64,000 bases of DNA from Tateyamaria omphalii. GTDB taxonomy: Bacteria; Pseudomonadota; Alphaproteobacteria; Rhodobacterales; Rhodobacteraceae. The stretch spans positions 1 through 64,000 of the forward strand of contig NZ_BMWT01000007.1 of the NCBI RefSeq assembly GCF_014651375.1. The letters are read 5' to 3'. Below the pieces are notes generated by a model. The model did not search any database, was not told the origin of the DNA, and saw only the letters and a program-made list of their open reading frames with translations. Within the stretch, counting starts at the first letter, position 1, and each line of letters starts with the position of its first letter. Positions 56,320 to 64,000 of the stretch are shown here, in pieces. The position numbers and the translations under genes were made by a program.

Positions 56320-56751
56320 ATGGGGACGACGTTTGCACGTCTTTTGGCATTGATCTTGATAGTTGCGCCCATGGCTGGCGCGGCTCAGGAAACCGATGTG
56401 ACCGGAAAGGTGGCTGTCGAGTTGAATACGGTGTCAGACGGGGAGGGGGCCTGTACCCTGACCTTCATGGTCACCAACGGCCATCCTGTTGATATTGAAA
56501 AGCTTGTTTACGAGACCGTGCTGTTTGATGCCGCTGGCAGTGTCGACCGGTTGACCTTGTTTGACTTTGGAGCCTTGCCGGTGGGCCGCCCGCGTGTCCG
56601 TCAATTTGCGGTGCCGGACCTGACCTGTGACGGTTTGGGCCGGGTGCTGTTCAATGGTTTGCATACCTGCGCGTCGGACGGTCTGGCGCAGCAGGACTGC
56701 GCCAAAGGCCTGCTGCCGTCGAGCCGGGTCGAGATCGAGGTGCTGGGCTGA
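56320..56751 (+). CDS. Unknown secreted protein at the head of the ExbB-ExbD-TonB operon
   Basis: 143 residues from ATG 56320 (AAGGAG seven bases ahead). A signal peptide (FARLLALILIVAPMAGAAQ) is followed by a small beta-rich domain with paired cysteines (ACTLTF; DLTCDG; HTCASD; QQDCAKG). The strand pattern with FMVTNGHPVDIEKLVYETVLFD resembles Ig-like secreted proteins. It overlaps the ExbB gene by one base, so it is probably a periplasmic helper of the TonB system. I do not recognise a named family. Confidence 0.75.
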   Translation: MGTTFARLLALILIVAPMAGAAQETDVTGKVAVELNTVSDGEGACTLTFMVTNGHPVDIEKLVYETVLFDAAGSVDRLTLFDFGALPVGRPRVRQFAVPDLTCDGLGRVLFNGLHTCASDGLAQQDCAKGLLPSSRVEIEVLG

Positions 56752-57404
56752 TGTTGGATGCGATCTTTGAACAATTGATGGCTGTGTTCGATCTGGGCGG
56801 TCCCGTGGTCATGGTGCTGATCGGGGTGTCGGTCGTCACCCTTGCCGTTGTTCTTTACAAACTGTGGCAGTTTTCGGTGGCGCATGTGGGTCACCATGCC
56901 GCGTTGCGCACGGCTGTGGCAGCTTGGGACGCGGGCGATCGGACAAGCGCGCGGACCGCCCTTGAACACTCAAAGAGCTATCTGGCACCTGTTGTGGCTG
57001 CGGCATTTGAAAGGCGGGACAAGGACCGTTTGCTGGCCATGGCGGAAGAGCGTTTTTCCCGGTTGGAGCGGGGATTTCGATACCTGGATTCCGTGGCACA
57101 ACTGGCCCCACTGCTGGGGTTGTTTGGTACTGTTCTGGGGATGATCGAGGCCTTCCAGTCGTTGCAGGCTGCCGGGGCACAGGTGGACCCGTCAATTCTG
57201 GCTGGCGGGATATGGGTGGCACTTTTGACGACAGCCGTTGGCTTGGTTGTCGCCATGCCGACCGCCATATTGCTGTCCTGGTTTGAGGCCCGGATGGAGG
57301 CGGAGCGGGTGGTGGCCGACACCTTCGTTCTGACAGCTCTTGCGCCTGCCAATCGCGCTGATGCATCCGAACCGGTCCCGAACATGATACCCGCCCATGG
57401 CTAG
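56751..57404 (+). CDS. exbB: ExbB/TolQ/MotA-family proton channel protein
   Basis: 217 residues with three membrane segments: VFDLGGPVVMVLIGVSVVTLAVVLY near the N terminus, then LAPLLGLFGTVLGMIEAFQSL and ILAGGIWVALLTTAVGLVVAMPTAILL. The last two form the family signature. It energises TonB together with the two ExbD proteins. It overlaps the first exbD by eight bases. Confidence 0.92.
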   Translation: MLDAIFEQLMAVFDLGGPVVMVLIGVSVVTLAVVLYKLWQFSVAHVGHHAALRTAVAAWDAGDRTSARTALEHSKSYLAPVVAAAFERRDKDRLLAMAEERFSRLERGFRYLDSVAQLAPLLGLFGTVLGMIEAFQSLQAAGAQVDPSILAGGIWVALLTTAVGLVVAMPTAILLSWFEARMEAERVVADTFVLTALAPANRADASEPVPNMIPAHG

Positions 57405-57783
57405 AACACGACGCGTGCGGCGGTTGTCGATGACGTCGCTGATCGACGTGATTTTTCTGCTGCTGCTGTTCTTCATGCTCACATCGACCTTTTCGAAATT
57501 TGCTGAGGTCGAGTTGACCGCCGGAGAAACTGGGCAGGCTGCAGCGCCGGCAAGTGTGCCGCCGCTGTTTTTGCAAGTCGGTGAGGAGATGCTGGCGTTG
57601 AACGGTGAAAGTGTTGGGATTGACCTTCTTGAGGTGTCTTTGCGTGACACTATCCCTGGCACCCAGATCCAGCCGCTGATCGTCAGTTTGCAGTCCGGGG
57701 TCACCGCACAGCGGCTGACCGATCTGTTGGTTGTCTTGCGCGCGGTGCAGGGTTTGCAGGTTACCGTGCTGGGAGACGCCTGA
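57397..57783 (+). CDS. exbD: ExbD/TolR-family protein 1
   Basis: 128 residues with one N-terminal membrane segment, SLIDVIFLLLLFFMLTSTF, containing the conserved proton-path Asp in LIDVIF, and a periplasmic domain (residues 40-128). It is the first of two tandem ExbD genes and shares one base with the second. Confidence 0.92.
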   Translation: MARTRRVRRLSMTSLIDVIFLLLLFFMLTSTFSKFAEVELTAGETGQAAAPASVPPLFLQVGEEMLALNGESVGIDLLEVSLRDTIPGTQIQPLIVSLQSGVTAQRLTDLLVVLRAVQGLQVTVLGDA

Positions 57784-58169
57784 TGCGCAGCCGTGCCCCA
57801 AGGTTCAAGCGAGAGCCGACGATAGCCCTGATCAACATCGTGTTCTTGATGTTGGTTTTCTTTATGGTCGCAGGCACGTTGTCGCCCCCGCTTGATCGGG
57901 AACTGGCCCTTGTCAGCACGTCCGATCTGGAGGGACGGCCACCGCCGGATGCGCTTGTTGTCCATGCGGATGGGGTACTGAGCTTTCGGGGCACAGATCA
58001 GGTGGATGCCGGTGCTTATATGTCCAGCCTTGATCCCGAAGCACGTAAGGAAGTGCGGATTGTGCCGGATCGGGAACTGTCTGCAGCCCAACTGGTGTCG
58101 CTGGGTCGGGACCTACGCCGCGCCGGTGCAGGCAAAGTGATCATCGTGACCGAGCGGGGGCTGGAATGA
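57783..58169 (+). CDS. ExbD/TolR-family protein 2
   Basis: 128 residues, again one membrane segment: IALINIVFLMLVFFMVAGTL. The conserved Asp of the ExbD channel is replaced by Asn (ALINIVF instead of LIDVIF), so this partner may lack the proton-carrying residue. That fits a heteromeric ExbD pair in which only the first copy conducts. It overlaps tonB by four bases. Confidence 0.88.
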   Translation: MRSRAPRFKREPTIALINIVFLMLVFFMVAGTLSPPLDRELALVSTSDLEGRPPPDALVVHADGVLSFRGTDQVDAGAYMSSLDPEARKEVRIVPDRELSAAQLVSLGRDLRRAGAGKVIIVTERGLE

Positions 58170-59230
58170 TTGCTGCATCTCGCACCGTGGCGGTTGTGAC
58201 TGTTGTTTTGGCTGCCGTCTTTCACTTAGGTGGGTTGGTGCGCCTTGATCTGGTCCAACCCGTCCAGATGGACGGCGGACAAGCCGGCGCGACCGAGGCT
58301 TCGCTTGGCAGCGCTTTTGCTGATCTTGCGCAAGGCACGTTGACCGGGGTTGAAACGACCGAAGTCACCGAGCCGGTCAACGTTGAAGACACGACCGAAA
58401 CATCAGAGCCGATTGACGACACGGTCGATCCGACACCGCCAGAAATGATACAGTCCGCCGACACAGACGCGCGCGTTGAAGAGCAAGGCACAAAAAATTT
58501 ACCGCCGCGCGCTGAACCGGATCAGACAACTGCCAGCGCGGTGGTGCCCGAAATGGCGCAGGTTCCAACGCCCACCCTTCAGATGACGCCTTCGGTGTCC
58601 GAACCATTGATGACACCCGAGCGGTTGACAATGCTTCAGCCACTTTCGCCGGTTGAACCAGCCGCGCGTGTGCCGACCGAGGCAGTCGCACCGCTTGACA
58701 CGTTGACAGCCGACGAAACCGATCAGATTGACCTGGCACAATCGCGGAGACCCAAGGTTCGCAGCCGTGCTTTTGAGGACCGCAACAAGCCGAATGACCC
58801 GCCACCCGCGCCGCGTCAAACGAAGCAAACGGCAAGCCGAACCCCTGAACGTGAGGTGCCGCGCGGCAATCAGGCGCAAACCAATGCGCGTGCCGGTGCA
58901 GCCGACGGGACCGCGGCGCGTGCTGCGCCAAAGGCCACAGGAAACGCGGTTGCCGCGCGGGCAGGCACCGCCGCAGCATCAAACTATCCCGGCGAAATCA
59001 TGCGCAAGCTTCAGCGTGCGCGCCGTCCGAGGGTTGGGGACCGCGGTGTGGCCACAGTCAGCTTTCGCATTGCATCGAACGGTGGATTGAGTGCTGTGTC
59101 GGTGGCGCGTAGTTCCGGCTCTCGCGATCTGGACAACGCAGCGATGCAGGTGATCCGAGGCGCTGCGCCATTTCCGGCGCCGCCACCGGGGGCGCAGCGG
59201 TCCTTCAGTATCCAGATCAAAGGTCGTTGA
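58166..59230 (+). CDS. tonB: TonB-family energy transducer
   Basis: 354 residues. An N-terminal anchor (TVAVVTVVLAAVFHLGGLV) is followed by a long disordered region rich in Thr, Pro, Glu and Ala (about residues 40-265) that spans the periplasm. The C-terminal TonB domain includes YPGEIMRKLQRARRPRVG and GVATVSFRIASNGGLSAVSV. It transfers energy to outer-membrane receptors. No receptor gene is in the window, so the ligand is inferred from the iron and haem genes downstream. Confidence 0.93.
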   Translation: MIAASRTVAVVTVVLAAVFHLGGLVRLDLVQPVQMDGGQAGATEASLGSAFADLAQGTLTGVETTEVTEPVNVEDTTETSEPIDDTVDPTPPEMIQSADTDARVEEQGTKNLPPRAEPDQTTASAVVPEMAQVPTPTLQMTPSVSEPLMTPERLTMLQPLSPVEPAARVPTEAVAPLDTLTADETDQIDLAQSRRPKVRSRAFEDRNKPNDPPPAPRQTKQTASRTPEREVPRGNQAQTNARAGAADGTAARAAPKATGNAVAARAGTAAASNYPGEIMRKLQRARRPRVGDRGVATVSFRIASNGGLSAVSVARSSGSRDLDNAAMQVIRGAAPFPAPPPGAQRSFSIQIKGR

Positions 59231-59285
59231 CACTGCCGAAGTGGCCGTCGCTGCCCTTTGCAAGTGTGGACGGGTCGTCGAGCGG

Positions 59286-61163
59286 CTACCAAGTCAGGGC
59301 GGCGGTCGGAAGGTTCCATTTCCATGCGGCAAGCAGCGCCCAGCTAAACAGGGGAAGAGCGGCAAGGACCGCAAGCTGTTCGATGCGCGCCGTGTCTGAA
59401 GATCGCGCGAGGCGAAGTGCCCAGAACGCTGCCACGGGCAGCGACACAAGGCCCACCGCATAGAGGCCGGTCAAACTCCAAAGCTCAAGGCCGGCTGAGG
59501 GTTGCGCAGACAGGTTCGAACCGTGCCAGACCCACGCAAGGATCGCGGTGCAAATCGCGCTTCCTGCGAACCAGCTGATGGACATAGACACCGGCATGCC
59601 AACCACGCGGCGTCTTGAACGCCAAGTCCCCATGGCACCAATCAAACACATGAGCGCCCCGGCGAGCGCGGTCCAAAGTGCAGAGTGCAGTGAGCCAACA
59701 TCATCCCAGAAGGTCATGCGGTCGAATGTGTGCATGCCGCCACTTAGATATGCCTTTGTCACCTCACCCGATGCATTGCGGGAGAACCCAAGCCAGAAAT
59801 CGCCTTCCGGCGTTTCAAACTGGTCAGGCCCCGTTGCGTGGAACAGCCGGGAAAAGCCAAGACCCGACATAAGAAGTGCATCGTTCTCAGTGGTTTGTAC
59901 CCCCATTTTATGGGCATTGGGGGCGTGCAGGCGATCCAAACCGGTCTTATTGCGGCGGGTGGTAATGAAACGGCCCGTGTATTCATCCAGGCACTCTGCA
60001 GTGCATTCGGACCGTGCTGCCTTTGGTCGTTCGTCCGGCGCAATCACTTCCCTGATTGCACGGCGCGGCAAGCCCATCAGCGCGCTGCCACTTCGCCCGT
60101 TTGCAGCGATGAAGAACCCAAGGTCGAGAGATGGCACAAGCACCATATTCGTGTGGAATCCAAAATGTGTGCCGCCGTGGTGGTAGACGGTGTGACCGGC
60201 CCATTTTTCGGTCCAAAACCCAAGTGTACGTCCGGAAAATTGCGGGCTGTCCGGCCAGGCTGGTCGGTACATGTTGCCGATTGCCGCCGAAGACAGAGGC
60301 CCGTCCTGTGCTTTCAGGTCAAGCAGGCGCTGCATGACATGTCCCATGGCGTCGGCTGAAAGCGCGAGACCACCCGAGCTGAGGTGGATCGCTGGGAATG
60401 GCGCGGCATCAATGGCGACGTAGCGACCGGCATCCCAAACGTGGAACGGGCTGGTGCCCCTGATCTCGGACGGTTCATGCATAAAGCGTGAGGTCTCGAT
60501 ACCCAGTGGGGAAAGGATCGTATCGGTAATGTATCTTTCGAATGGCTGGCCCGAGGTCTGAGAAATGATCTCGCCCAGCAGGACATAGCTGGCATTCGAA
60601 TAGGCGATGGCATCGCCCGGCGGTCGGACCTGCCGCGGGAGGACACTTGAAATATGTTCAACGGCTGTTGTGGTGTCGTGTTCGGCGAAATACCCGGAGT
60701 ACCGTTCTTCGAGCCCGCCTGCATGGCTGAGAAGGTGGGCGATGCTGATGTCCCCGTACTTCTGGGCCAGCTCCAATCCGGGCAGATGGCGAGCAATGGG
60801 GTCGTCCAATGACAAGCGCCCGTCTTCAGCCAATTGCAGAATGGCCAAAGCGGTGAAAACCTTGGTCACCGACGCCAGCGGGATGATGTCTGTGTCGGTG
60901 GTCATGATACGTCCGGTTCGGGCATCCGAAAGCCGGTAGCCGCGCGACAGGATCACGTCATTGCCCGAGACCACAACCAAGACCGCCCCTGCAACGGCGT
61001 CCTGATCCAGACCTGTCGTTATCAAGCCATCCGCAAAGCCATTCAGCGTCTCATGCCAATGGCCGTCAGGGGAGGCAACACCCTTGGAACTGGCGCAAAC
61101 AAGCGTGATCAACAAAAGGCGGCGGACAACAGACAGAGCACTCTGCCGAAGTTGGTGAATCAT
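59286..61163 (-). CDS. Beta-lactamase-fold serine hydrolase with C-terminal membrane domain
   Basis: 625 residues. A signal peptide (LLLITLVCASSKGVASP) precedes a class C beta-lactamase/penicillin-binding-like domain: IPLASVTKVFTALAI (Ser-x-x-Lys), AYSNASYVLLGEII (Tyr-x-Asn) and HHGGTHFGF (His-x-Gly). A small beta domain follows, then about four membrane helices at the end (for example LAGALMCLIGAMGTW and SWFAGSAICTAILAWVW). This is the layout of EstB/FmtA-type esterases or peptidases rather than of a true beta-lactamase. It converges on tonB with a 55-base gap that holds no clear terminator. Confidence 0.9.
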   Translation of the reverse strand: MIHQLRQSALSVVRRLLLITLVCASSKGVASPDGHWHETLNGFADGLITTGLDQDAVAGAVLVVVSGNDVILSRGYRLSDARTGRIMTTDTDIIPLASVTKVFTALAILQLAEDGRLSLDDPIARHLPGLELAQKYGDISIAHLLSHAGGLEERYSGYFAEHDTTTAVEHISSVLPRQVRPPGDAIAYSNASYVLLGEIISQTSGQPFERYITDTILSPLGIETSRFMHEPSEIRGTSPFHVWDAGRYVAIDAAPFPAIHLSSGGLALSADAMGHVMQRLLDLKAQDGPLSSAAIGNMYRPAWPDSPQFSGRTLGFWTEKWAGHTVYHHGGTHFGFHTNMVLVPSLDLGFFIAANGRSGSALMGLPRRAIREVIAPDERPKAARSECTAECLDEYTGRFITTRRNKTGLDRLHAPNAHKMGVQTTENDALLMSGLGFSRLFHATGPDQFETPEGDFWLGFSRNASGEVTKAYLSGGMHTFDRMTFWDDVGSLHSALWTALAGALMCLIGAMGTWRSRRRVVGMPVSMSISWFAGSAICTAILAWVWHGSNLSAQPSAGLELWSLTGLYAVGLVSLPVAAFWALRLARSSDTARIEQLAVLAALPLFSWALLAAWKWNLPTAALTW

Positions 61164-61337
61164 GTCACAAAATCCATTGTGTACGGAGGTGTTTGAAAAA
61201 AAGTATTTTGATAAAGTCGACTGTTACCAATATAGGTGACTGTCCGATATTTTTTTAGTGCATCCAAGCGGCCAACCGAGCTTTCTTCACGCGCGTATCG
61301 CCGCACATAACCAAAGCTTCAAAGCTGGCGCTGTCTT

Positions 61338-61661
61338 CTAGGCATCTGCGGAGATCTCCTGAATTACAGAAAAGCCTTCGAATGTCGGTGCCCCTTCATG
61401 CAGCTTGGCCGTGCTGCCTGCGTCCTTGTGCGCCGCGCGGAACGCATCTGATCTGGTCCATGCGCGAAACGCCTCTTCTGACGACCAAACCGTATGCGAG
61501 GCATAAAGCCGCGTACCGTCCTCCTTTTCAGGGCCTTTGAGCATCTGGAATTCGACAAAGCCGTCCATGGTTTTCAAATGGCTATCGCGCCCAAGCCAGA
61601 GCACCTCGAACGCGTCAGCGTTGGCCTTGGCGACGGTAAAGCGGTTCATTGCGATGTACAT
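61338..61661 (-). CDS. ABM-domain monooxygenase, HmoA-like
   Basis: 107 residues of the antibiotic-biosynthesis-monooxygenase fold (dimeric ferredoxin-like). It begins YIAMNRFTVAKANADAFEVLW and has FVEFQMLKGPEKEDGTRLYASHTVWSSEEAF region features, including the conserved Trp, then FRAWTRSDAF. The size and the segment GFVEFQMLKG are typical of HmoA-type haem-degrading monooxygenases. Its place between TonB/ExbBD and the imelysin operon supports haem iron release. The 174 bases upstream of the beta-lactamase gene (61164-61337) are AT-rich and hold no gene. Confidence 0.8.
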   Translation of the reverse strand: MYIAMNRFTVAKANADAFEVLWLGRDSHLKTMDGFVEFQMLKGPEKEDGTRLYASHTVWSSEEAFRAWTRSDAFRAAHKDAGSTAKLHEGAPTFEGFSVIQEISADA

Positions 61662-61672
61662 GGGCGGTCCTT

Positions 61673-62743
61673 TCAGATTGCTGTCAGGTGGTTGTCAAAA
61701 GCGAGCCTGTGCGTGGTGCGGTGGATGAGCCTATCACCGACCAAAGCATGGACCTGGCCCGTGCCGTCCGTCACGAGGCATGACCCATCCGGCGTGGCAC
61801 ACAGGCCGCAAACGTCGTGTGCCCGGTAGGTGCCGATTTGCTGGCCCGATGCGTCGAACTGAAAGGCCAGACCGCCACGCGGTGAGGATGCAGCGTAGCG
61901 CCCGGGCCCAAATGCACTGACGCTGCCAATGTATCCGTCCAACTGGTACAGGGCTGTGTCGTCCATGTCTGCCGGTTTCAGGGTGCCATTCCCATTGTAG
62001 AGTGCCACGAGAGAAGGCGCTTCGAACGGGTCGCCCTGCCATTGAAAACCGCAGACCACGGTTCCGTCTGGCGCGGCGGAAATATGGCGGAGCGAATTGT
62101 GGTGGATGGCGTCCGGTACCTCTGCGAAATCCTTCAGCTCTCCGTCCGTGTCGAACACTGCGAGGTTGGGCCGCATCGTGTCGATATTCAGTTTCGTCCG
62201 CCCTGTTGCAGGGTGTGTATGGATGCCACCGTTTGCAACGGCAAGTGCGCCGTTTGGCAGCCGCAGGATTTCGTGAGGACCGATACCGGCCGAGGTAAAT
62301 TCACCAATGCGCTTGTACCCTGCGCTTCGGTCCCAGATACCGATGCGGCCCTGTCCCGAGGCGATGTCATTCTCGGGTGTGAAGAGTAGGGTGCCGTCAT
62401 CTGAAAAGGCACCATGGCCGTAGAAATGCCGCCCTGTCGGTGTACGGATTGTTCGGATTATGTCGCCGGTGCTGCAATCGACCACCTTGGCAAATGTTCC
62501 GGGGCGGCGGGCTATGGCGACCGCCTCGGCCACGTACGGATGGGCTGCTGCAGCGTGGCCACGCGCCGGCAGAGGAACCTGGAACGCGATATCGCCCTGC
62601 GTCGTGAGCCCAACCAGCAGGTAGCGTCCGCTTTGATCCATTGCGGCGCTGAGGGCGACAGGGTTTCCGACATCTGCCCACCCCAAAGTGGGTGTGAGCG
62701 AAGCCGATGTCAGACCGGCGAGGAAGGCCCGGCGCGACGGCAT
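61673..62743 (-). CDS. DUF1513-family exported protein
   Basis: 356 residues with a twin-arginine-like signal (PSRRAFLAGLTSASLTPTLGWA). The mature part is repetitive, blade-like beta sequence rich in GP and DG turns (GHGAFSDDGTLLFTPEND, GIGPHEILRLPNGALAVANGG), consistent with a beta-propeller. DUF1513 proteins travel with imelysin and di-haem oxidoreductase genes in iron-regulated operons. The ATG shares one base with the imelysin stop (TGATG). The molecular role is not known. Confidence 0.88.
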   Translation of the reverse strand: MPSRRAFLAGLTSASLTPTLGWADVGNPVALSAAMDQSGRYLLVGLTTQGDIAFQVPLPARGHAAAAHPYVAEAVAIARRPGTFAKVVDCSTGDIIRTIRTPTGRHFYGHGAFSDDGTLLFTPENDIASGQGRIGIWDRSAGYKRIGEFTSAGIGPHEILRLPNGALAVANGGIHTHPATGRTKLNIDTMRPNLAVFDTDGELKDFAEVPDAIHHNSLRHISAAPDGTVVCGFQWQGDPFEAPSLVALYNGNGTLKPADMDDTALYQLDGYIGSVSAFGPGRYAASSPRGGLAFQFDASGQQIGTYRAHDVCGLCATPDGSCLVTDGTGQVHALVGDRLIHRTTHRLAFDNHLTAI

Positions 62744-63711
62744 CAGTCGCCGTCGAGTGCGTTGAACCCGGCCGTGATGCCGAGCGGCGTGCCAATGCCG
62801 TCAATCACTGCGACCTGAACGGCACGCACTGCTTGTTGCAGCACCTCGATCTTGAAGTGTTGTGCGGGATCAGCCACGCCCGCCAGTGCGGGATCGTTCA
62901 AAGCATCTGCCCGACCTTGGGCTTCGGCGAAGGCCGCGCTGATCGGAACGAGGTTGTTGTCGGTCATTGTGGCGGCGAGGCGTTCCAAGGCGGCCAGCTG
63001 CAACTCGATATGCCGGAGAGACCGCTCCGAACGCCACGCTTCAGCGCGGCGGGGCCGTGGACGGTCATACGTTCCCAACGGACGGCCAAGTCGCTGATCG
63101 TGCAAGAATTCCAGGCCGGTCGACAAAGACGTGTAGATGGTACGCTGTGCCTCCAACTCGCTTTGGAACCGGCTGTTTCCATCTTCTCCTGCTGTCAGCA
63201 TGAGTTCCGCAAATGGAGGCCATGCGGTGTTCAGGTCGTCCGCCTTTTGCGCCAGACCTGCGGCAATGGCCTGCGTAAGCTGACATGCATAGTCTGCATC
63301 TGGTTGAGGTTCGAACAACATCCGTTCGAGCGCGGTGAACCCCTGAGCCGCCGCCGACACATCGCCAAACGTTTCGGGCTCTTCCACGATCGGGTCGGCT
63401 TCGGAAGTGAGGCGCGCCAATGCCTTGCCTGTGCTGTTCTTGGGGTCGGGCCAAAACGACATGGAGAGCGTGAGCGCCTGATCTTCCAGCGGGCCGAATT
63501 GGATATGGCTGATGCTGATCCATGCGTCGTAGGCGGCATGGAACGATGAAATCAGCGTGTCCGGCGCGCAGTTTGCCTGGGCTGCGGTGGCCAGTTCTGT
63601 GGTTTCGTCCGCCAGGCGTGCGTAACCGGGAAGGATGTGGTCATTGATGACTGTCTGCACATCGGCGTGTGCAGGCAGGGCAAGAAAGGGGAGGATCAGG
63701 GCAAAGCGCAT
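62743..63711 (-). CDS. Imelysin-family (IrpA-like) periplasmic protein
   Basis: 322 residues from ATG 63711, giving the signal peptide MRFALILPFLALPAHA. The helical imelysin core includes AAYDAWISISHIQFGPLED (imelysin motif region with the GxHxxE-like ISHIQFGP) and LEFLHDQRLGRPLG. The family takes part in iron-responsive periplasmic processes. It starts one base after the stop of the upstream di-haem oxidoreductase gene. Confidence 0.88.
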   Translation of the reverse strand: MRFALILPFLALPAHADVQTVINDHILPGYARLADETTELATAAQANCAPDTLISSFHAAYDAWISISHIQFGPLEDQALTLSMSFWPDPKNSTGKALARLTSEADPIVEEPETFGDVSAAAQGFTALERMLFEPQPDADYACQLTQAIAAGLAQKADDLNTAWPPFAELMLTAGEDGNSRFQSELEAQRTIYTSLSTGLEFLHDQRLGRPLGTYDRPRPRRAEAWRSERSLRHIELQLAALERLAATMTDNNLVPISAAFAEAQGRADALNDPALAGVADPAQHFKIEVLQQAVRAVQVAVIDGIGTPLGITAGFNALDGD

Positions 63712-63712
63712 G

Positions 63713-64000
63713 TCAGAGGCTTTCAAGAAAACGAATTAAGGCGGCGCGGTCAGGGGGTGGCATGTTTATCACCGACTGTTTGTGTGGCTCGGCCTCGCCG
63801 CCGTGCCACAGGATGGCTTCCAACAGGTTGCGGGCACGCCCATCGTGCAAGAAGAACGTGTGGCCGGAGACCGTTTCGGTCATGCCAATGCCCCAAAGCG
63901 GCGGCGTGCGCCATTCTTGGCCATTTGCGCGCGCTTCGGGCCGATTGTCGGCCAAGCCGGGACCCATGTCATGCAGAAGCAGGTCGGTATAGGGCCAGAT
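63713..64000 (-). CDS. Di-haem thiol oxidoreductase (DUF1111), C-terminal part cut by the window edge
   Basis: The frame is open to the right edge and ends at 63713. About 95 C-terminal residues are present, reading PYTDLLLHDMGPGLADNRPE, then WRTPPLWGIGMTE and FFLHDGRARNLLEAILWHGG, the conserved C-terminal block of the cytochrome c peroxidase-like di-haem oxidoreductases that accompany imelysin genes. The haem-binding CxxCH motifs would lie outside the window. It is the first visible gene of the oxidoreductase-imelysin-DUF1513-HmoA series. Confidence 0.85.
   Translation of the reverse strand: MWPYTDLLLHDMGPGLADNRPEARANGQEWRTPPLWGIGMTETVSGHTFFLHDGRARNLLEAILWHGGEAEPHKQSVINMPPPDRAALIRFLESL

Noticed and set aside
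59286-61163. True beta-lactamase resistance gene
   Set aside because: The C-terminal membrane helices and layout fit EstB/FmtA-type hydrolases better.

Overview
The window reads as part of an extrachromosomal replicon (plasmid or chromid) of a marine Rhodobacterales / Roseobacter-group alphaproteobacterium. The evidence is a RepA-type initiator bracketed by iterons, a RepB-like ParB beside a wrecked ParA gene, a LuxI/LuxR pair, class I PHA synthase, DUF1513/imelysin/di-haem genes and generally GC-rich coding with ATGA/TGATG gene couplings. No rRNA, tRNA, CRISPR array or complete insertion sequence was seen.

Bases 1-19731, all minus strand: one very tight operon led by luxI and running off the left edge. 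In order of transcription it holds luxI, a B12-binding radical SAM enzyme, a carbamoyltransferase, an asparagine-synthetase-type amidotransferase, a GT-B glycosyltransferase, an isoprenyl-diphosphate-synthase-like protein, an ABC exporter, IPP isomerase, a metallophosphoesterase, a second prenyl-synthase-like protein, a GT2, DXS, a divergent stand-alone GT51 peptidoglycan-transglycosylase domain, another GT2, a PhyH dioxygenase, a small unknown protein, an HlyD adaptor, a sulfotransferase and a GT4 (cut by the window edge). A divergent luxR and a perfect 18-bp lux-box-like palindrome precede luxI. The part list resembles that of moenomycin-type phosphoglycolipid antibiotics. I propose a quorum-controlled prenylated, glycosylated, carbamoylated product; this is inference.

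Bases 20279-31477: luxR, a truncated tyrosine recombinase, parB, a parA pseudogene with two lesions (Walker A lost), parS-like repeats, a PHA/acyl-phosphate operon (phaC, fabI, MaoC-PTB fusion, ackA), and the repA initiator with eight direct iterons and one inverted iteron.

Bases 31478-47398: an AraC regulator and a porin. After them comes a plus-strand operon behind an FNR-type box: two amino-acid transporters, arcA, arcB, arcC, then a V/A-type ATPase in the order B-D-I-K-E-DUF2764-A. The arginine deiminase pathway yields ATP without respiration, and the adjacent rotary ATPase could turn that ATP into an ion gradient under anoxia.

Bases 47405-56184: a CobW/COG0523 GTPase, a YtcJ-type amidohydrolase, a LysR regulator and a complete peptide-type ABC importer. 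Bases 56320-64000: an iron/haem-acquisition energising set (ExbB, two ExbD, TonB), a membrane-anchored beta-lactamase-fold protein, an ABM/HmoA-like monooxygenase, and a DUF1513-imelysin-di-haem oxidoreductase operon that runs off the right edge.
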